Origin: Acidimicrobiales bacterium | GTDB lineage: Bacteria > Actinomycetota > Acidimicrobiia > Acidimicrobiales > UBA8592 | Direction of reading: 5' to 3' | Length of the DNA stretch: 54,820 nt | NCBI GenBank assembly: GCA_013912105.1 | Contig: JACERY010000010.1 | Span: 1-54,820 of the forward strand | In this document: positions 43,197 through 51,738 of the stretch, one piece after another | Position numbering within the stretch: the first letter of the stretch is position 1 | Layout of the letters: the number at the start of each line of letters is the position of its first letter | Made by a program: the position numbers and the translations under genes | Notes under the pieces: generated by a model | Databases searched by the model: none | What the model saw: the letters and a program-made list of their open reading frames with translations, nothing else | What the model was told of the DNA's origin: nothing

Positions 43197-43583
43197 ATGA
43201 CCGAAAAAAATCTTGAAGGCGGAAATCAAAGCGATGAAATTCCGAAACAAGAGATAGAGAGTCTCTCCCAAAATGAATTAGAGAATTTCTCTGTTTCTGA
43301 ACTACCGGTGACTGTCACCCCATCAGCTGGGCCATCCAAATCTTCGCAATTCATAGCCTTTAGTTCCATTCTTATCGGAGGTTTATGCGGAGGACTAATT
43401 GGCTTTGCTTTCACAGATCTTCAATGTTCCGGTGATTGCGGTCAACTATCTTTAACGGGCGGAATCATAGGTGCATTCGTTGGTGCTGGAGGCGTGGGTA
43501 TTGTCTCCATTCTAGTTTTACGAGCTACGAACGAATGGAAAGAAAAAGCTCAACAAAAAAAAGGGCAAAAGGAAATTAGTTAA
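43197..43583 (+). CDS. Small Gly-rich two-helix membrane protein
   Basis: A 128-residue product with a disordered acidic N-terminus (1-48, Glu/Ser/Gln-rich), two glycine-rich hydrophobic helices (about 52-72 and 86-108) joined by a loop TDLQCSGDCGQ with two Cys, and a Lys-rich end. The topology suggests a membrane hairpin with the Cys pair outside the cell. No known family is recognised. It ends one base before the TTG start of the inositol monophosphatase gene, so the two are probably co-transcribed. Confidence 0.7.
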   Translation: MTEKNLEGGNQSDEIPKQEIESLSQNELENFSVSELPVTVTPSAGPSKSSQFIAFSSILIGGLCGGLIGFAFTDLQCSGDCGQLSLTGGIIGAFVGAGGVGIVSILVLRATNEWKEKAQQKKGQKEIS

Positions 43584-43584
43584 C

Positions 43585-44397
43585 TTGAACGAGAATCTAA
43601 CTTTAAGAGACCTTGCGTCGGAAGCAGCCAATGAAGCTTGTTTATTTTTGAAGTCAATTGATTTCAATTTTGACGAAGTCCATTCAAAGTCATCGCATTC
43701 GGACCTTGTCACCGAAATAGACCAACGGGTTGAGTCTATAATCTTTAATTTTCTTCAATCAAGAAGAAACAATGATAGCTTCTTGGGGGAAGAAGGGACT
43801 TCAGCAATAGGTTCCTCTGGAGTTCGTTGGATTCTAGATCCAATAGATGGAACAACGAATTATGTTTATGGCATCCCTTACTTTGGAGTGTCTATAGCTG
43901 CAGAGAAAAACGGGGAGGTCGTAGCTGGAGCCGTAGCTGACCCAAACCGTAATGAAATTTTTGATGCGGCTCGAGGCTTTGGCGCTCAATGCAATGGAAG
44001 CAGTATTTGCATTAGTGGAGGAACTAATCTCAACAATTCTCTAATCGCTACTGGATTTAGTTATTCATCCGAAAGAAGAGGAATTCAAGCTGAGATCCTT
44101 TCTCATTTACTCCCAAAGGTTGGAGACATACGAAGATTCGGTGCTGCCGCAGTTGACTTGTGCTGGCTGGCAAAAGGAAGGGTAGATGCCTTCTACGAAG
44201 AAGGATTGAACTATTGGGACTTTGCCGCTGGTTCATTGATAGCTGAAGAAGCAGGCGCCGCTATTATCCATTTAGATGATTTCCTTGGTGAGCAACTTAT
44301 CGTTGCGGCCACACCGACTATTAAACAAGATTTCTTGATGCTGTTAGAGGGTACGCGTGATCAAATGATAAATGATTCTAAGATATCTTTTCCTTGA
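43585..44397 (+). CDS. Inositol monophosphatase-family phosphatase
   Basis: Mg-dependent phosphatase, 270 residues, with metal-binding FLGEEG, WILDPIDGTTNYVYG and NYWDFAAGSLIAEEAG. The start is TTG at 43585, with an aggaaat ribosome-binding site about 11 bases before it. The family acts on inositol-1-phosphate, but also on histidinol-phosphate (HisN) and fructose-bisphosphate. Both roles are reasonable here: the organism makes mycothiol and probably PIMs, which need inositol, and no histidinol-phosphatase was seen in the his operon. I leave the substrate open. Confidence 0.9.
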   Translation: MNENLTLRDLASEAANEACLFLKSIDFNFDEVHSKSSHSDLVTEIDQRVESIIFNFLQSRRNNDSFLGEEGTSAIGSSGVRWILDPIDGTTNYVYGIPYFGVSIAAEKNGEVVAGAVADPNRNEIFDAARGFGAQCNGSSICISGGTNLNNSLIATGFSYSSERRGIQAEILSHLLPKVGDIRRFGAAAVDLCWLAKGRVDAFYEEGLNYWDFAAGSLIAEEAGAAIIHLDDFLGEQLIVAATPTIKQDFLMLLEGTRDQMINDSKISFP

Positions 44398-44424
44398 ACT
44401 GCACTAATCCCCTATCATATTGAC

Positions 44425-45105
44425 ATGAGTACAAGAGTCTTAGTAGTTGAAGATGATGAACGTATTCGTACTGCTGTCCGACTTGCCCTTGAAAAAGAAG
44501 GCTGGGATGTCCTTGAGGCGGAAAGCGGGGAAAAAGCTTTAGATATATTCAAAAATCAGCAGTGCGATATAGTGCTGATAGATATTATGCTTCCTGGGAT
44601 TGACGGGTTTGAAGTATGCAGATCCGTGCGAAAAACAAGCGATATTCCAGTCGTTATGGTAACTGCCCGTGATGACACTCATGATGTCGTTGCCGGCCTT
44701 GAAGCTGGCGCAGATGATTATCTCACAAAACCATTTTCCCCCAAAGAGCTCAGCGCTCGAATTAGAGCTCTCTTACGAAGAGCCCGGCTTCCCTCCCCTG
44801 ATTTAAGCACACTTGAATTCGGAGATTTAAAAATTGTTCCAGATAAGAAACAGGTGCTTGTGAGTGGAGAACTTGTGCAACTCACTCGAACAGAATTCCA
44901 ATTACTCGCAGAGCTCGCAACTTTTCCAGATCGTGTTTTTAGCAGGGATGAGCTTCTTGAAAGAGTTTGGGGGAAAGACTATTTCGGTGATGGTCGCCTC
45001 GTAGATGTTCACGTGAGGAGACTTCGAAAGAAAATTGAGCCAGAAGATGCTAGGCCTCGTTATGTAGTTACTGTTCGCGGCTTCGGCTACAAATTGAAGA
45101 ACTGA
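44425..45105 (+). CDS. mtrA: OmpR-family response regulator, MtrA-like
   Basis: DNA-binding response regulator, 226 residues. The receiver has the acidic pocket VVEDDE, phospho-acceptor Asp53 in LIDIMLPGIDGFEV, and Lys in DDYLTKPFSPKEL. The winged helix (about residues 128-226) has LTRTEFQLLAELA, FSRDELLERVWGKDYFGDGRLVDVHVRRLRKKIE and VRGFGYKL. The receiver and wing look closest to mycobacterial MtrA. Genes for a kinase and a GerMN lipoprotein follow, reproducing the mtrA-mtrB-lpqB order, hence the symbol. The orthology is well supported by context but not proven. Confidence 0.85.
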   Translation: MSTRVLVVEDDERIRTAVRLALEKEGWDVLEAESGEKALDIFKNQQCDIVLIDIMLPGIDGFEVCRSVRKTSDIPVVMVTARDDTHDVVAGLEAGADDYLTKPFSPKELSARIRALLRRARLPSPDLSTLEFGDLKIVPDKKQVLVSGELVQLTRTEFQLLAELATFPDRVFSRDELLERVWGKDYFGDGRLVDVHVRRLRKKIEPEDARPRYVVTVRGFGYKLKN

Positions 45106-45113
45106 CTCATTTT

Positions 45114-46523
45114 ATGGAATCGGCGAGCAAGAGACTCCGCTTACGAGCCAGACTTACTCTAACGTTTGGCCTTCTGGCATTGCTCTTAACAAGCGTTTTA
45201 TCTATATTAACGTACCTACTTGTTCGAAGTAACTTGATTGAGAATAGAGAACAAAGCGCTCTAAGCGTTGCTTCCGTAAATGCTTCTCAAGCTGAACGGC
45301 GAATATACGAAGGTGCGACCGATCAAGCTGTCCGAGATTTTCTTTCTAACTTGCGCGGAGTTCGTTCTGAATCAACACCTCTTTTACGTATAGAAACAGA
45401 TTGGATTTCGGCGGATCCCGTGGTATTTGAAGCGCCAGGGAATCTAAATTCAGATCTTCTAGATGCAGTAAGCAATTCATCCTCTAACGGTGCTGAAATG
45501 AAATACAAACTTCAAGATGGAACTCCCGTTTTGGTGATTGGATTTCCGCTAACGACGCGCAATGCTCTATATTTCGAAGCTACTCCTTTAGATGATATTG
45601 AAGATACACTTAGTTCTCTGTCTAATGTTCTGCGTCTGGTAAGCGGCGGAATATGTTTATTTGGGATTGCATTGGGTTCATGGGCTTCACGTCGTGTTCT
45701 ATTACCAGTAGAAAAGGTAGGGCAAACGGCACGAGCTATTGCTGTAGGAGATTTAGCAGCCAGGCTTGATGTTGGAAATGACCCGGATTTGGTGGCCTTA
45801 GCAACATCATTTAATCAAATGGCAGAGAATCTAGAAGAAAGGATCGAAGCTGACGCAAAATTTGCCAGTAATGTTTCCCATGAATTGAGATCGCCTTTAA
45901 CAACAATTATGGCCTCTATAGAAATACTCAATTCTACGAAAAGCTCTCTTGACGAATCGTCTCAGTTAGCACTCGGCCTTCTTAACGAGGACCTTGAACG
46001 TTTTCGTCAACTTGTCGAGGACTTACTAGAAATCTCACGTTTTGATGTCAACGCCAATGCTCTCACCTTAGAGCGGTTTTTAGTTGTTGAATTCTTGAAA
46101 CGAGTCTCTGAACAAAACCTTTCCCACTCTATACAGCTTAATTTCTTAGATGAGATCAATGACGTCGTAATCGAAGCAGACAAGCGTAGATTAGCCCGCG
46201 TGATCAATAATCTATTAGACAATGCACAATATTACGCTGGTGGAGCAACATCAATAGATGTTAAGCAAAATGGCGAAGAATTAATAATTTCTGTTCTTGA
46301 CAAAGGTCCCGGAATTCACCCGAGCGAACGGTCTTCAATTTTTGAACGGTTTGCGCGCGGTTCCGAAGGTGGGCGTCGAGGGTCAGGAACTGGCACTGGT
46401 TTGGGACTTTCTTTAGTAGCCGAACATGTGAAACTACACGGCGGTTCCGTTACCGTTACTCCAAATATCAAGGATGGTAGGGGTTCAAAATTTACCATAA
46501 CCCTTCCGGGGGTCATCCGATGA
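45114..46523 (+). CDS. mtrB: Sensor histidine kinase, MtrB-like
   Basis: Membrane two-component kinase, 469 residues. Helix 1 (17-39) and helix 2 (173-193) flank an extracellular sensor domain of about 130 residues, followed by HAMP (about 195-245) and the HisKA domain with His256 in SNVSHELRSPLTTI. The HATPase domain has NNLLDNAQYYAGG, DKGPGIHPSE, FERFARG and GTGTGLGLSLV. It follows the response regulator by 8 bases and overlaps the lipoprotein gene by 4. Mycobacterial MtrB is involved in division and envelope stress; the signal here is unknown. Confidence 0.85.
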   Translation: MESASKRLRLRARLTLTFGLLALLLTSVLSILTYLLVRSNLIENREQSALSVASVNASQAERRIYEGATDQAVRDFLSNLRGVRSESTPLLRIETDWISADPVVFEAPGNLNSDLLDAVSNSSSNGAEMKYKLQDGTPVLVIGFPLTTRNALYFEATPLDDIEDTLSSLSNVLRLVSGGICLFGIALGSWASRRVLLPVEKVGQTARAIAVGDLAARLDVGNDPDLVALATSFNQMAENLEERIEADAKFASNVSHELRSPLTTIMASIEILNSTKSSLDESSQLALGLLNEDLERFRQLVEDLLEISRFDVNANALTLERFLVVEFLKRVSEQNLSHSIQLNFLDEINDVVIEADKRRLARVINNLLDNAQYYAGGATSIDVKQNGEELIISVLDKGPGIHPSERSSIFERFARGSEGGRRGSGTGTGLGLSLVAEHVKLHGGSVTVTPNIKDGRGSKFTITLPGVIR

Positions 46524-47104
46524 AGAAGATTTGCGTTTGCCTCTCTATTATATTTTTACATATTGCCGCTTGTGGAATACCCGAAGACGGCGAACCCAAT
46601 GCCGTTGATTCACCGATTGGAACACAGCCTGGGAATTCGTTTGATAGCCCCCAAACAGTCGAAGTTCGCAGTGAGTTAATTTATTTAGTTGATGAAAATA
46701 ACTTCCTTGCCCCTGCCATTAGAGAGATCCCATCTGTTGACCTTCGTGTCACCGACTTAATCAATGAATTGATAGCTGATTTATCAGAAGCTGAACGGAA
46801 CAGCTCTTTAAGCACAGCAGTTCCTGCTGGGCTTAATTTGGACGGAGTGTTCCAAGAAGGAGACGAAGCTACAATTAACTTCAACGCGGGGGGCCTAGAA
46901 GTTATTGAAGGCGATGAACTTGCCAAAGCACTTGCCCAAATTGTTTTTACGCTAACCGAAACCGGGACACTGGATGCAATTATTATTTCGATAGATGGCG
47001 ATGTTAAAACTTGGCCAACTCCAAATGGAGGCGATCAACAATTACTCAGAAGAATACAGTTTATGGTTTACGCTCCGGAGGTTGATAGTGGAATCACTCA
47101 ATAG
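46520..47104 (+). CDS. GerMN-domain lipoprotein, LpqB-like but short
   Basis: Secreted lipoprotein of 194 residues. The signal peptide ends in a lipobox IAAC with Cys18 (KKICVCLSIIFLHIAAC). After about 35 linker residues comes a GerMN domain (about 50-188) with ELIYLVDENNFLAPAIREI, LINELIADLSEAE, FQEGDEATINF and LAQIVFTLTETG. Mycobacterial LpqB, encoded after mtrB, has GerMN plus a long beta-propeller-like part and about 580 residues; here only the GerMN part is present. It likely modulates the kinase or envelope. The start overlaps the mtrB stop (ATGA). Confidence 0.86.
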   Translation: MKKICVCLSIIFLHIAACGIPEDGEPNAVDSPIGTQPGNSFDSPQTVEVRSELIYLVDENNFLAPAIREIPSVDLRVTDLINELIADLSEAERNSSLSTAVPAGLNLDGVFQEGDEATINFNAGGLEVIEGDELAKALAQIVFTLTETGTLDAIIISIDGDVKTWPTPNGGDQQLLRRIQFMVYAPEVDSGITQ

Positions 47105-47149
47105 TAAAAGACTCAAATTAGTTGCATCTCTTATCAAAAGCATATTCTA

Positions 47150-48652
47150 ATGGGCGCCGTATTAGCCGTTGATGCGGGAACTACCGGAATCCGCTCTTTA
47201 CTTATTGACGAAAATGGCGAAATTATTCAAACAGCATACAGAGAATTAACTCAATATTTCCCTAACCCAGGGTGGGTCGAACATGACCCCAATGAGATTT
47301 GGGAATGCGTTCAGTCAACTATGTCTGAAGTTTTAGAGGCCCACGGCAAAGACCCAGTTGCAATCGGTATCACCAACCAGCGCGAAACAATTGTGGCCTG
47401 GGATAAGAAGACGTCTCTGCCTCTTTACAGGGCATTGGTATGGCAGGATAGGAGAACTTCAAAACGATGCTCAGACCTTCAAAAAACTGATTTGCTCCCG
47501 TATATTAGAAAGACAACAGGGCTAGTCCTTGACCCGTATTTTTCTGCAACCAAAATTGAATGGTTAATCAATGAGGGCGAAATAGCCCTAAGTCCAGATG
47601 TTGCTTTCGGAACGATAGATAGCTGGATTCTTTGGAACCTAACGAACGGTTCAGCCTTTGCAACTGATCCAACTAATGCTTCAAGAACAATGTTATTTGA
47701 TATCAAAAGAATGAAATGGGATGAAAGACTTTTAAATGTATTTGGGATTACTGAAGAAAATTTACCAGCCGTTCTGCCGTCAAGTGGACAATTTGGGATA
47801 ACTTCGACATCACATTCCTTCGCTGCCGGAATACCCATTACTGGAATTGCTGGTGATCAACAGGCATCTCTATTTGGTCACGCAGCTTTCGCTGCAGGTG
47901 ATGCTAAAAATACTTATGGAACGGGGTCATTTATCTTAATGAACGTCGGTCAAGAATGCCCTGAACCAGTTGATGGATTACTATCTACGGTTGCTTGGAC
48001 TATAGATAATGATGGGGAAATATCCACTACGTATGCTTTAGAAGGATCTATTTTTGTTACCGGCGCTGCAGTTCAATGGCTTCGAGATGGACTAAAGATT
48101 ATTGATAAAGTTTCTGACCTTGAGAAGTTAGCTCTTGAATGTGAAACAACAGATGATGTTTACTTTGTTCCCGCATTTACTGGGCTCGGTAGTCCTTGGT
48201 GGGACCCCTACGCCCGAGGAACACTCATTGGGTTAACTAGAGGAACAGGTCAAGCAGAAATTGCTCGTGCAACCATAGAATCCATGGTTTTTCAAACTCG
48301 TGATGTGGTTGATTCAATGCGTATTTCATCGGGGAAGAAACTAAAAAGTTTAAAAGTAGATGGAGGGGCATCTGCTATGAATTTGTTGCTTCAGTTACAA
48401 TCCGACCAATTACGAGTACCAGTTTCGCGCCCTAAAGTGCAAGAAACAACTGCTCTAGGCGCTGCATACCTGGCTGGCCTTTCAATTGGGTTTTGGAATT
48501 CACTAGACGAAATACGGAATCTTTGGACTCTCGATCATACGTCAATCCCCACCAAAGGAATCACTACTAATGATGTTTCACACCAAAAATGGTTAAAAGC
48601 AATACAGCGCAGTCAGGGATGGGCAGATGACGAAGGTTCTATAGCTTTGTGA
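47150..48652 (+). CDS. glpK: Glycerol kinase
   Basis: FGGY-family kinase that makes glycerol-3-phosphate, 500 residues. It has [15 protein letters not shown] (residues 5-19), [50 protein letters not shown], and the second phosphate loop [18 protein letters not shown]. The NQRET, WQDRR and GDQQ motifs are those of glycerol kinase rather than other FGGY kinases. No glpD or glpF is beside it. Its last 14 bases overlap the convergent aminotransferase gene. Confidence 0.94.
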   Translation: MGAVLAVDAGTTGIRSLLIDENGEIIQTAYRELTQYFPNPGWVEHDPNEIWECVQSTMSEVLEAHGKDPVAIGITNQRETIVAWDKKTSLPLYRALVWQDRRTSKRCSDLQKTDLLPYIRKTTGLVLDPYFSATKIEWLINEGEIALSPDVAFGTIDSWILWNLTNGSAFATDPTNASRTMLFDIKRMKWDERLLNVFGITEENLPAVLPSSGQFGITSTSHSFAAGIPITGIAGDQQASLFGHAAFAAGDAKNTYGTGSFILMNVGQECPEPVDGLLSTVAWTIDNDGEISTTYALEGSIFVTGAAVQWLRDGLKIIDKVSDLEKLALECETTDDVYFVPAFTGLGSPWWDPYARGTLIGLTRGTGQAEIARATIESMVFQTRDVVDSMRISSGKKLKSLKVDGGASAMNLLLQLQSDQLRVPVSRPKVQETTALGAAYLAGLSIGFWNSLDEIRNLWTLDHTSIPTKGITTNDVSHQKWLKAIQRSQGWADDEGSIAL

Positions 48653-49817
48653 GCGTATTTTTTATTTGACGTATAGCCTGATTTGTTCTTTGTTCGTTTT
48701 CTATTAAAGCGAACCGTACGTACCCCTCGCCACCAGGGCCGAAACCTACACCGGGAGATGTCGCGACCTTTGCTTCCTTGACAAGCCATGATGAAAACTC
48801 TATTGATCCCATCTCTTTGTATGCATCAGGTATCTTTGCCCAAGCAAACATGGTTCCTTTAGGAGGTTCAATTTCCCAACCGATACGGCTTAATCCCTCG
48901 CAAAGACTGTCTCTTCTGCTTTCGTAAATACTATTAACTAGCTGTGGGTGATCAGATGCTTCGTTCATAGTGACAGTTGCTGCTATTTGAATCGGCTGGA
49001 AAGTTCCGTAATCAAGGTAGGACTTTAGCTTTGCTAAGGCAGCTATTACTTCGCTATTCCCCAACATGAATGCGACTCTCCAACCAGCCATTGAGAATGA
49101 TTTAGTCATCGAATACAGTTCGACTGCAACATCCTTCCCTCCATCAGCTTGAAGGATTGAAGGAGGCTGATAGCCATCAAAGCCAAGATCTGCGTATGCA
49201 AAATCATGGACAAGAAGTACGTCCTTTTCTTTTGCAAAGTCAACTATTTGTTGCATAAAGTCAAGATCTACACATGTTGTGGTTGGATTGTGTGGGAACG
49301 AAAGAAGGATAACTTTAGGCCTAGGCCAACTATATTCCCACCTCTCTTTCATAGCACCAAAAAAATCTGACCCCGTTGAAAGAGGTATCTCTCTCACTTC
49401 AGCTCCTGCAAACAACGGAGCATAAAGGTGGATCGGATAGGAAGGTGATGGCACTAGAACAGCATCCCCTGCTTGAACAACCGCCCACATCAGGTGTGAA
49501 AGGCCTTCTTTAGCTCCTATCGTATTGATCGCCTCAGTTTCTGGATCTAAATTCACCCCAAATTTGTTTTGATATAAACCGCAAATTGCCTCACGTAATT
49601 TTGGTAATCCTCGACTCAGGGAGTAACGATGATTTCGTGGGTTACGCGCTGCTTCGCATAGTTTCTCAACAGCTATATCTGGCGAAGGAAGGTCAGGGTT
49701 CCCAAACCCAAAATCAATGATGTCATCCCCATTACGTCTTCCTTGGACTTTTAAGTCGTTAATTATCGTAAAAACATATGGTGGCAAATTATTAATTCTT
49801 CGGAACTCCATCTGCAC
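48639..49817 (-). CDS. Class I aminotransferase, AlaC/DAP-aminotransferase-like
   Basis: PLP-dependent aminotransferase, 392 residues. Features: [11 protein letters not shown] near the start, [12 protein letters not shown] (35-46), GAKEGLSHL (101-109), SFPHNPTT (173-180), [12 protein letters not shown] (204-215), and Schiff-base Lys239 in [12 protein letters not shown]. This pattern matches the alanine aminotransferase AlaC (YfdZ) and LL-DAP-aminotransferase-like branch. Glutamate-pyruvate transamination is the best guess, and a lysine/DAP role is possible. The start is GTG; an ATG two codons later (49811) is as likely. It is convergent with glpK. Confidence 0.87.
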   Translation of the reverse strand: MQMEFRRINNLPPYVFTIINDLKVQGRRNGDDIIDFGFGNPDLPSPDIAVEKLCEAARNPRNHRYSLSRGLPKLREAICGLYQNKFGVNLDPETEAINTIGAKEGLSHLMWAVVQAGDAVLVPSPSYPIHLYAPLFAGAEVREIPLSTGSDFFGAMKERWEYSWPRPKVILLSFPHNPTTTCVDLDFMQQIVDFAKEKDVLLVHDFAYADLGFDGYQPPSILQADGGKDVAVELYSMTKSFSMAGWRVAFMLGNSEVIAALAKLKSYLDYGTFQPIQIAATVTMNEASDHPQLVNSIYESRRDSLCEGLSRIGWEIEPPKGTMFAWAKIPDAYKEMGSIEFSSWLVKEAKVATSPGVGFGPGGEGYVRFALIENEQRTNQAIRQIKNTLTKL

Positions 49818-49866
49818 AGGCTAACCGCTTTCTTGTCGATGGAGATGCATTTTTTAATATCTCGTA

Positions 49867-50847
49867 TTACCTAGAGAAGCTTTCAGTAGCGAGCATAGCT
49901 GCTCCTATAGATCCGGACGTATTCCCAAATTTAGCTAAGAGTATTTCTAGGTTGTCTGCGTTTGATTTAGAAGTGAAATTTTTCCTATAACTTTCTTGTA
50001 TGGGATCCAAAAAGGTCTGCCCTAACTCCGTAATACCTCCACTTAAAACAACGACTTCAGGGTTAATTACTTTTGCTAGATTATGGATTCCTAATGCAAG
50101 AAACTCGCTATAGGTTTGCAGAACTCTTTTAGCTTGCGCATGATTTTGCTTCGCTGCTGCTCCTATTTCTCGACTTGTAACAAAATTATTTTTCCTTCTT
50201 GGGGCAGGGACTATTTCGCTAAGAATCTCTTCATCTAATATTTCATTTGCTAGTCTTCCAAGTGATGCTGCAGAGGCATATCTCTCCCAACATCCTTGAT
50301 TTCCACATGGGCACTGAAGACCATTTCTTTCGATAATCATGTGGCCTACTTCTCCAGCAAAACCTGAAGCTCCCTTTTGTAATTGTCCGTCAAAAGCTAT
50401 GCCTGCCCCGATTCCTGTTCCTAGGGAGATGACTATAACGGAGCTTCTATTTTTTGCTGCACCCAATTGCACCTCTGCCCAAGTTGAACAATTAGCATCA
50501 TTTTCAACAAAAACTTCAACTCCTACGTTTTCTTCAATTATTTTTCGTAAGGGAAAATTATTGACTGCTTGAATGTTTGGAGAGGTTTTGACTACACCGT
50601 TTTCTGTAATAAGGCCTGCACAACCGATACCCAAAATTGTTATTTTCTTTCCTATCTCAATTTGGATTCGGTTCGATACCTCAGTAATAGTTTCAACAAT
50701 CAAATCTAAATCACCTAAATGCGGCCTCTGGTACAGCTGTGAAATTTGATTACCGTCTTGCAAAGCTAATCCACGGATATTTGTTCCGCCAATATCGAAA
50801 CCAAGGGAAATCAGGTTTAATTCGCTAGGAAGCAAAGACTGATTCAA
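49867..50847 (-). CDS. ROK-family sugar kinase (probable glucokinase)
   Basis: ATP-dependent hexokinase-type kinase of 326 residues. The ATP motif is GFDIGGTNIRGLAL (near residues 16-29), with catalytic NDANCSTWAEVQLG, VISLGTGIGAGIAFDG and the ROK zinc-binding CPCGNQGCWE (Cys-x-Cys-x4-Cys). Glucokinase is the most frequent activity; N-acetylglucosamine or other sugars remain possible. The longest frame starts at TTG (50847) and overlaps the SRPBCC gene by 23 bases; a second TTG at 50835 is also possible. Confidence 0.87.
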   Translation of the reverse strand: MNQSLLPSELNLISLGFDIGGTNIRGLALQDGNQISQLYQRPHLGDLDLIVETITEVSNRIQIEIGKKITILGIGCAGLITENGVVKTSPNIQAVNNFPLRKIIEENVGVEVFVENDANCSTWAEVQLGAAKNRSSVIVISLGTGIGAGIAFDGQLQKGASGFAGEVGHMIIERNGLQCPCGNQGCWERYASAASLGRLANEILDEEILSEIVPAPRRKNNFVTSREIGAAAKQNHAQAKRVLQTYSEFLALGIHNLAKVINPEVVVLSGGITELGQTFLDPIQESYRKNFTSKSNADNLEILLAKFGNTSGSIGAAMLATESFSR

Positions 50848-51277
50848 CCCTTGAGCTCAGATCTTCAAGTGCAGCACGCACAATTCTTGATTCTGCCCTA
50901 CGCTTAACGAATCCTGGTATGAGTATCGCTAAGTCAGCAGCAAGGTGATAGACGACTTCTGTTTTCGTACCGCCTTCTACCGGCGTGAACTCATATTCAC
51001 CCTCAATCTTTCGGGTAATATCTCCCTCTATTTGCCTCCATGCGATCCGAAGCGGATTACTTCCATAATAATACCGAAGAGTGTAAGTTGTGCTTCTACC
51101 CATCGCTGCTGCTCGGAATTGAACATCGCCGCCACGTCCCAGTTCGTCGTGTTCAGTAATGGTGGCTGACTTAACATCGGATGCCCATTCTGGATAACGC
51201 TCAAAGTCTGTTACGACTTCAAAACATTGTTGTGGTGTCGCATTAATGACTCTTCTTTGTGTTGCATGATCACTCAT
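50825..51277 (-). CDS. SRPBCC (START/polyketide-cyclase-like) protein
   Basis: A 150-residue helix-grip fold protein of the Coq10/polyketide-cyclase-like type. The N-terminus RRVINATPQQCFEVVTDFERYPEWASDVKSATI is diagnostic, with YEFTPVEGGTKTEVVYHLAADL and a C-terminal amphipathic helix (FVKRRAESRIVRAALEDLSSRVE). Similar actinobacterial proteins sit beside PIM or fatty-acid genes and may bind hydrophobic ligands, but the ligand is unknown. It overlaps the ROK kinase start, so the two are likely co-expressed. Confidence 0.83.
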   Translation of the reverse strand: MSDHATQRRVINATPQQCFEVVTDFERYPEWASDVKSATITEHDELGRGGDVQFRAAAMGRSTTYTLRYYYGSNPLRIAWRQIEGDITRKIEGEYEFTPVEGGTKTEVVYHLAADLAILIPGFVKRRAESRIVRAALEDLSSRVESVFAS

Positions 51278-51306
51278 TTGCGTTGCCTTATAATTGTCGT
51301 TAGTTT

Positions 51307-51738
51307 CTATCGTTTTTTAAATGTGCCATTCACAATAGCCCACATATTGAGATTACCAAGCGCGAAGACTGATGCGAGGATACCGAAAGCGAAGATTGAG
51401 CTGGATTGAGTCGCTGCATAGAAAATGCTTATTATTATCTGCCCCAATAATGAACCATATAAGCATATTTTTACTTTTTGTGTAGTTCCTTTCGGTAACA
51501 ATATTAGATCACTTGTGGTAATAATTTCGTATCTACTTCGTGCTAACGATATTGCAAATGCCCTGAAAGACAGAAAAAGTCCTACAGCAAAAAGGAACAG
51601 AGAGACTACTACATATAGAAACTCTAATGACGAAGAAAAGATGGCTATCAGCCCGGATACCGCAAGAGAGCACATTCCCCATAGGGATGAATTTGGGTAG
51701 CTGAAAGAAGCTCCATTCTTAGCTGATCCCACTGCCAC
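51307..51738 (-). CDS. Small four-helix membrane protein
   Basis: A 143-residue integral membrane protein with four hydrophobic helices (about residues 18-38, 40-62, 85-108 and 112-135) and a short basic loop between helices 2 and 3 (ARSRYEIITTSDLILLPKGTTQK). No family is recognised. The start is GTG at 51738 with a 20-base overlap into the PimB-like gene; another GTG lies two codons in. The position between pimB and the SRPBCC gene suggests an accessory role in the membrane or lipid-glycan pathway. Confidence 0.72.
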   Translation of the reverse strand: MAVGSAKNGASFSYPNSSLWGMCSLAVSGLIAIFSSSLEFLYVVVSLFLFAVGLFLSFRAFAISLARSRYEIITTSDLILLPKGTTQKVKICLYGSLLGQIIISIFYAATQSSSIFAFGILASVFALGNLNMWAIVNGTFKKR

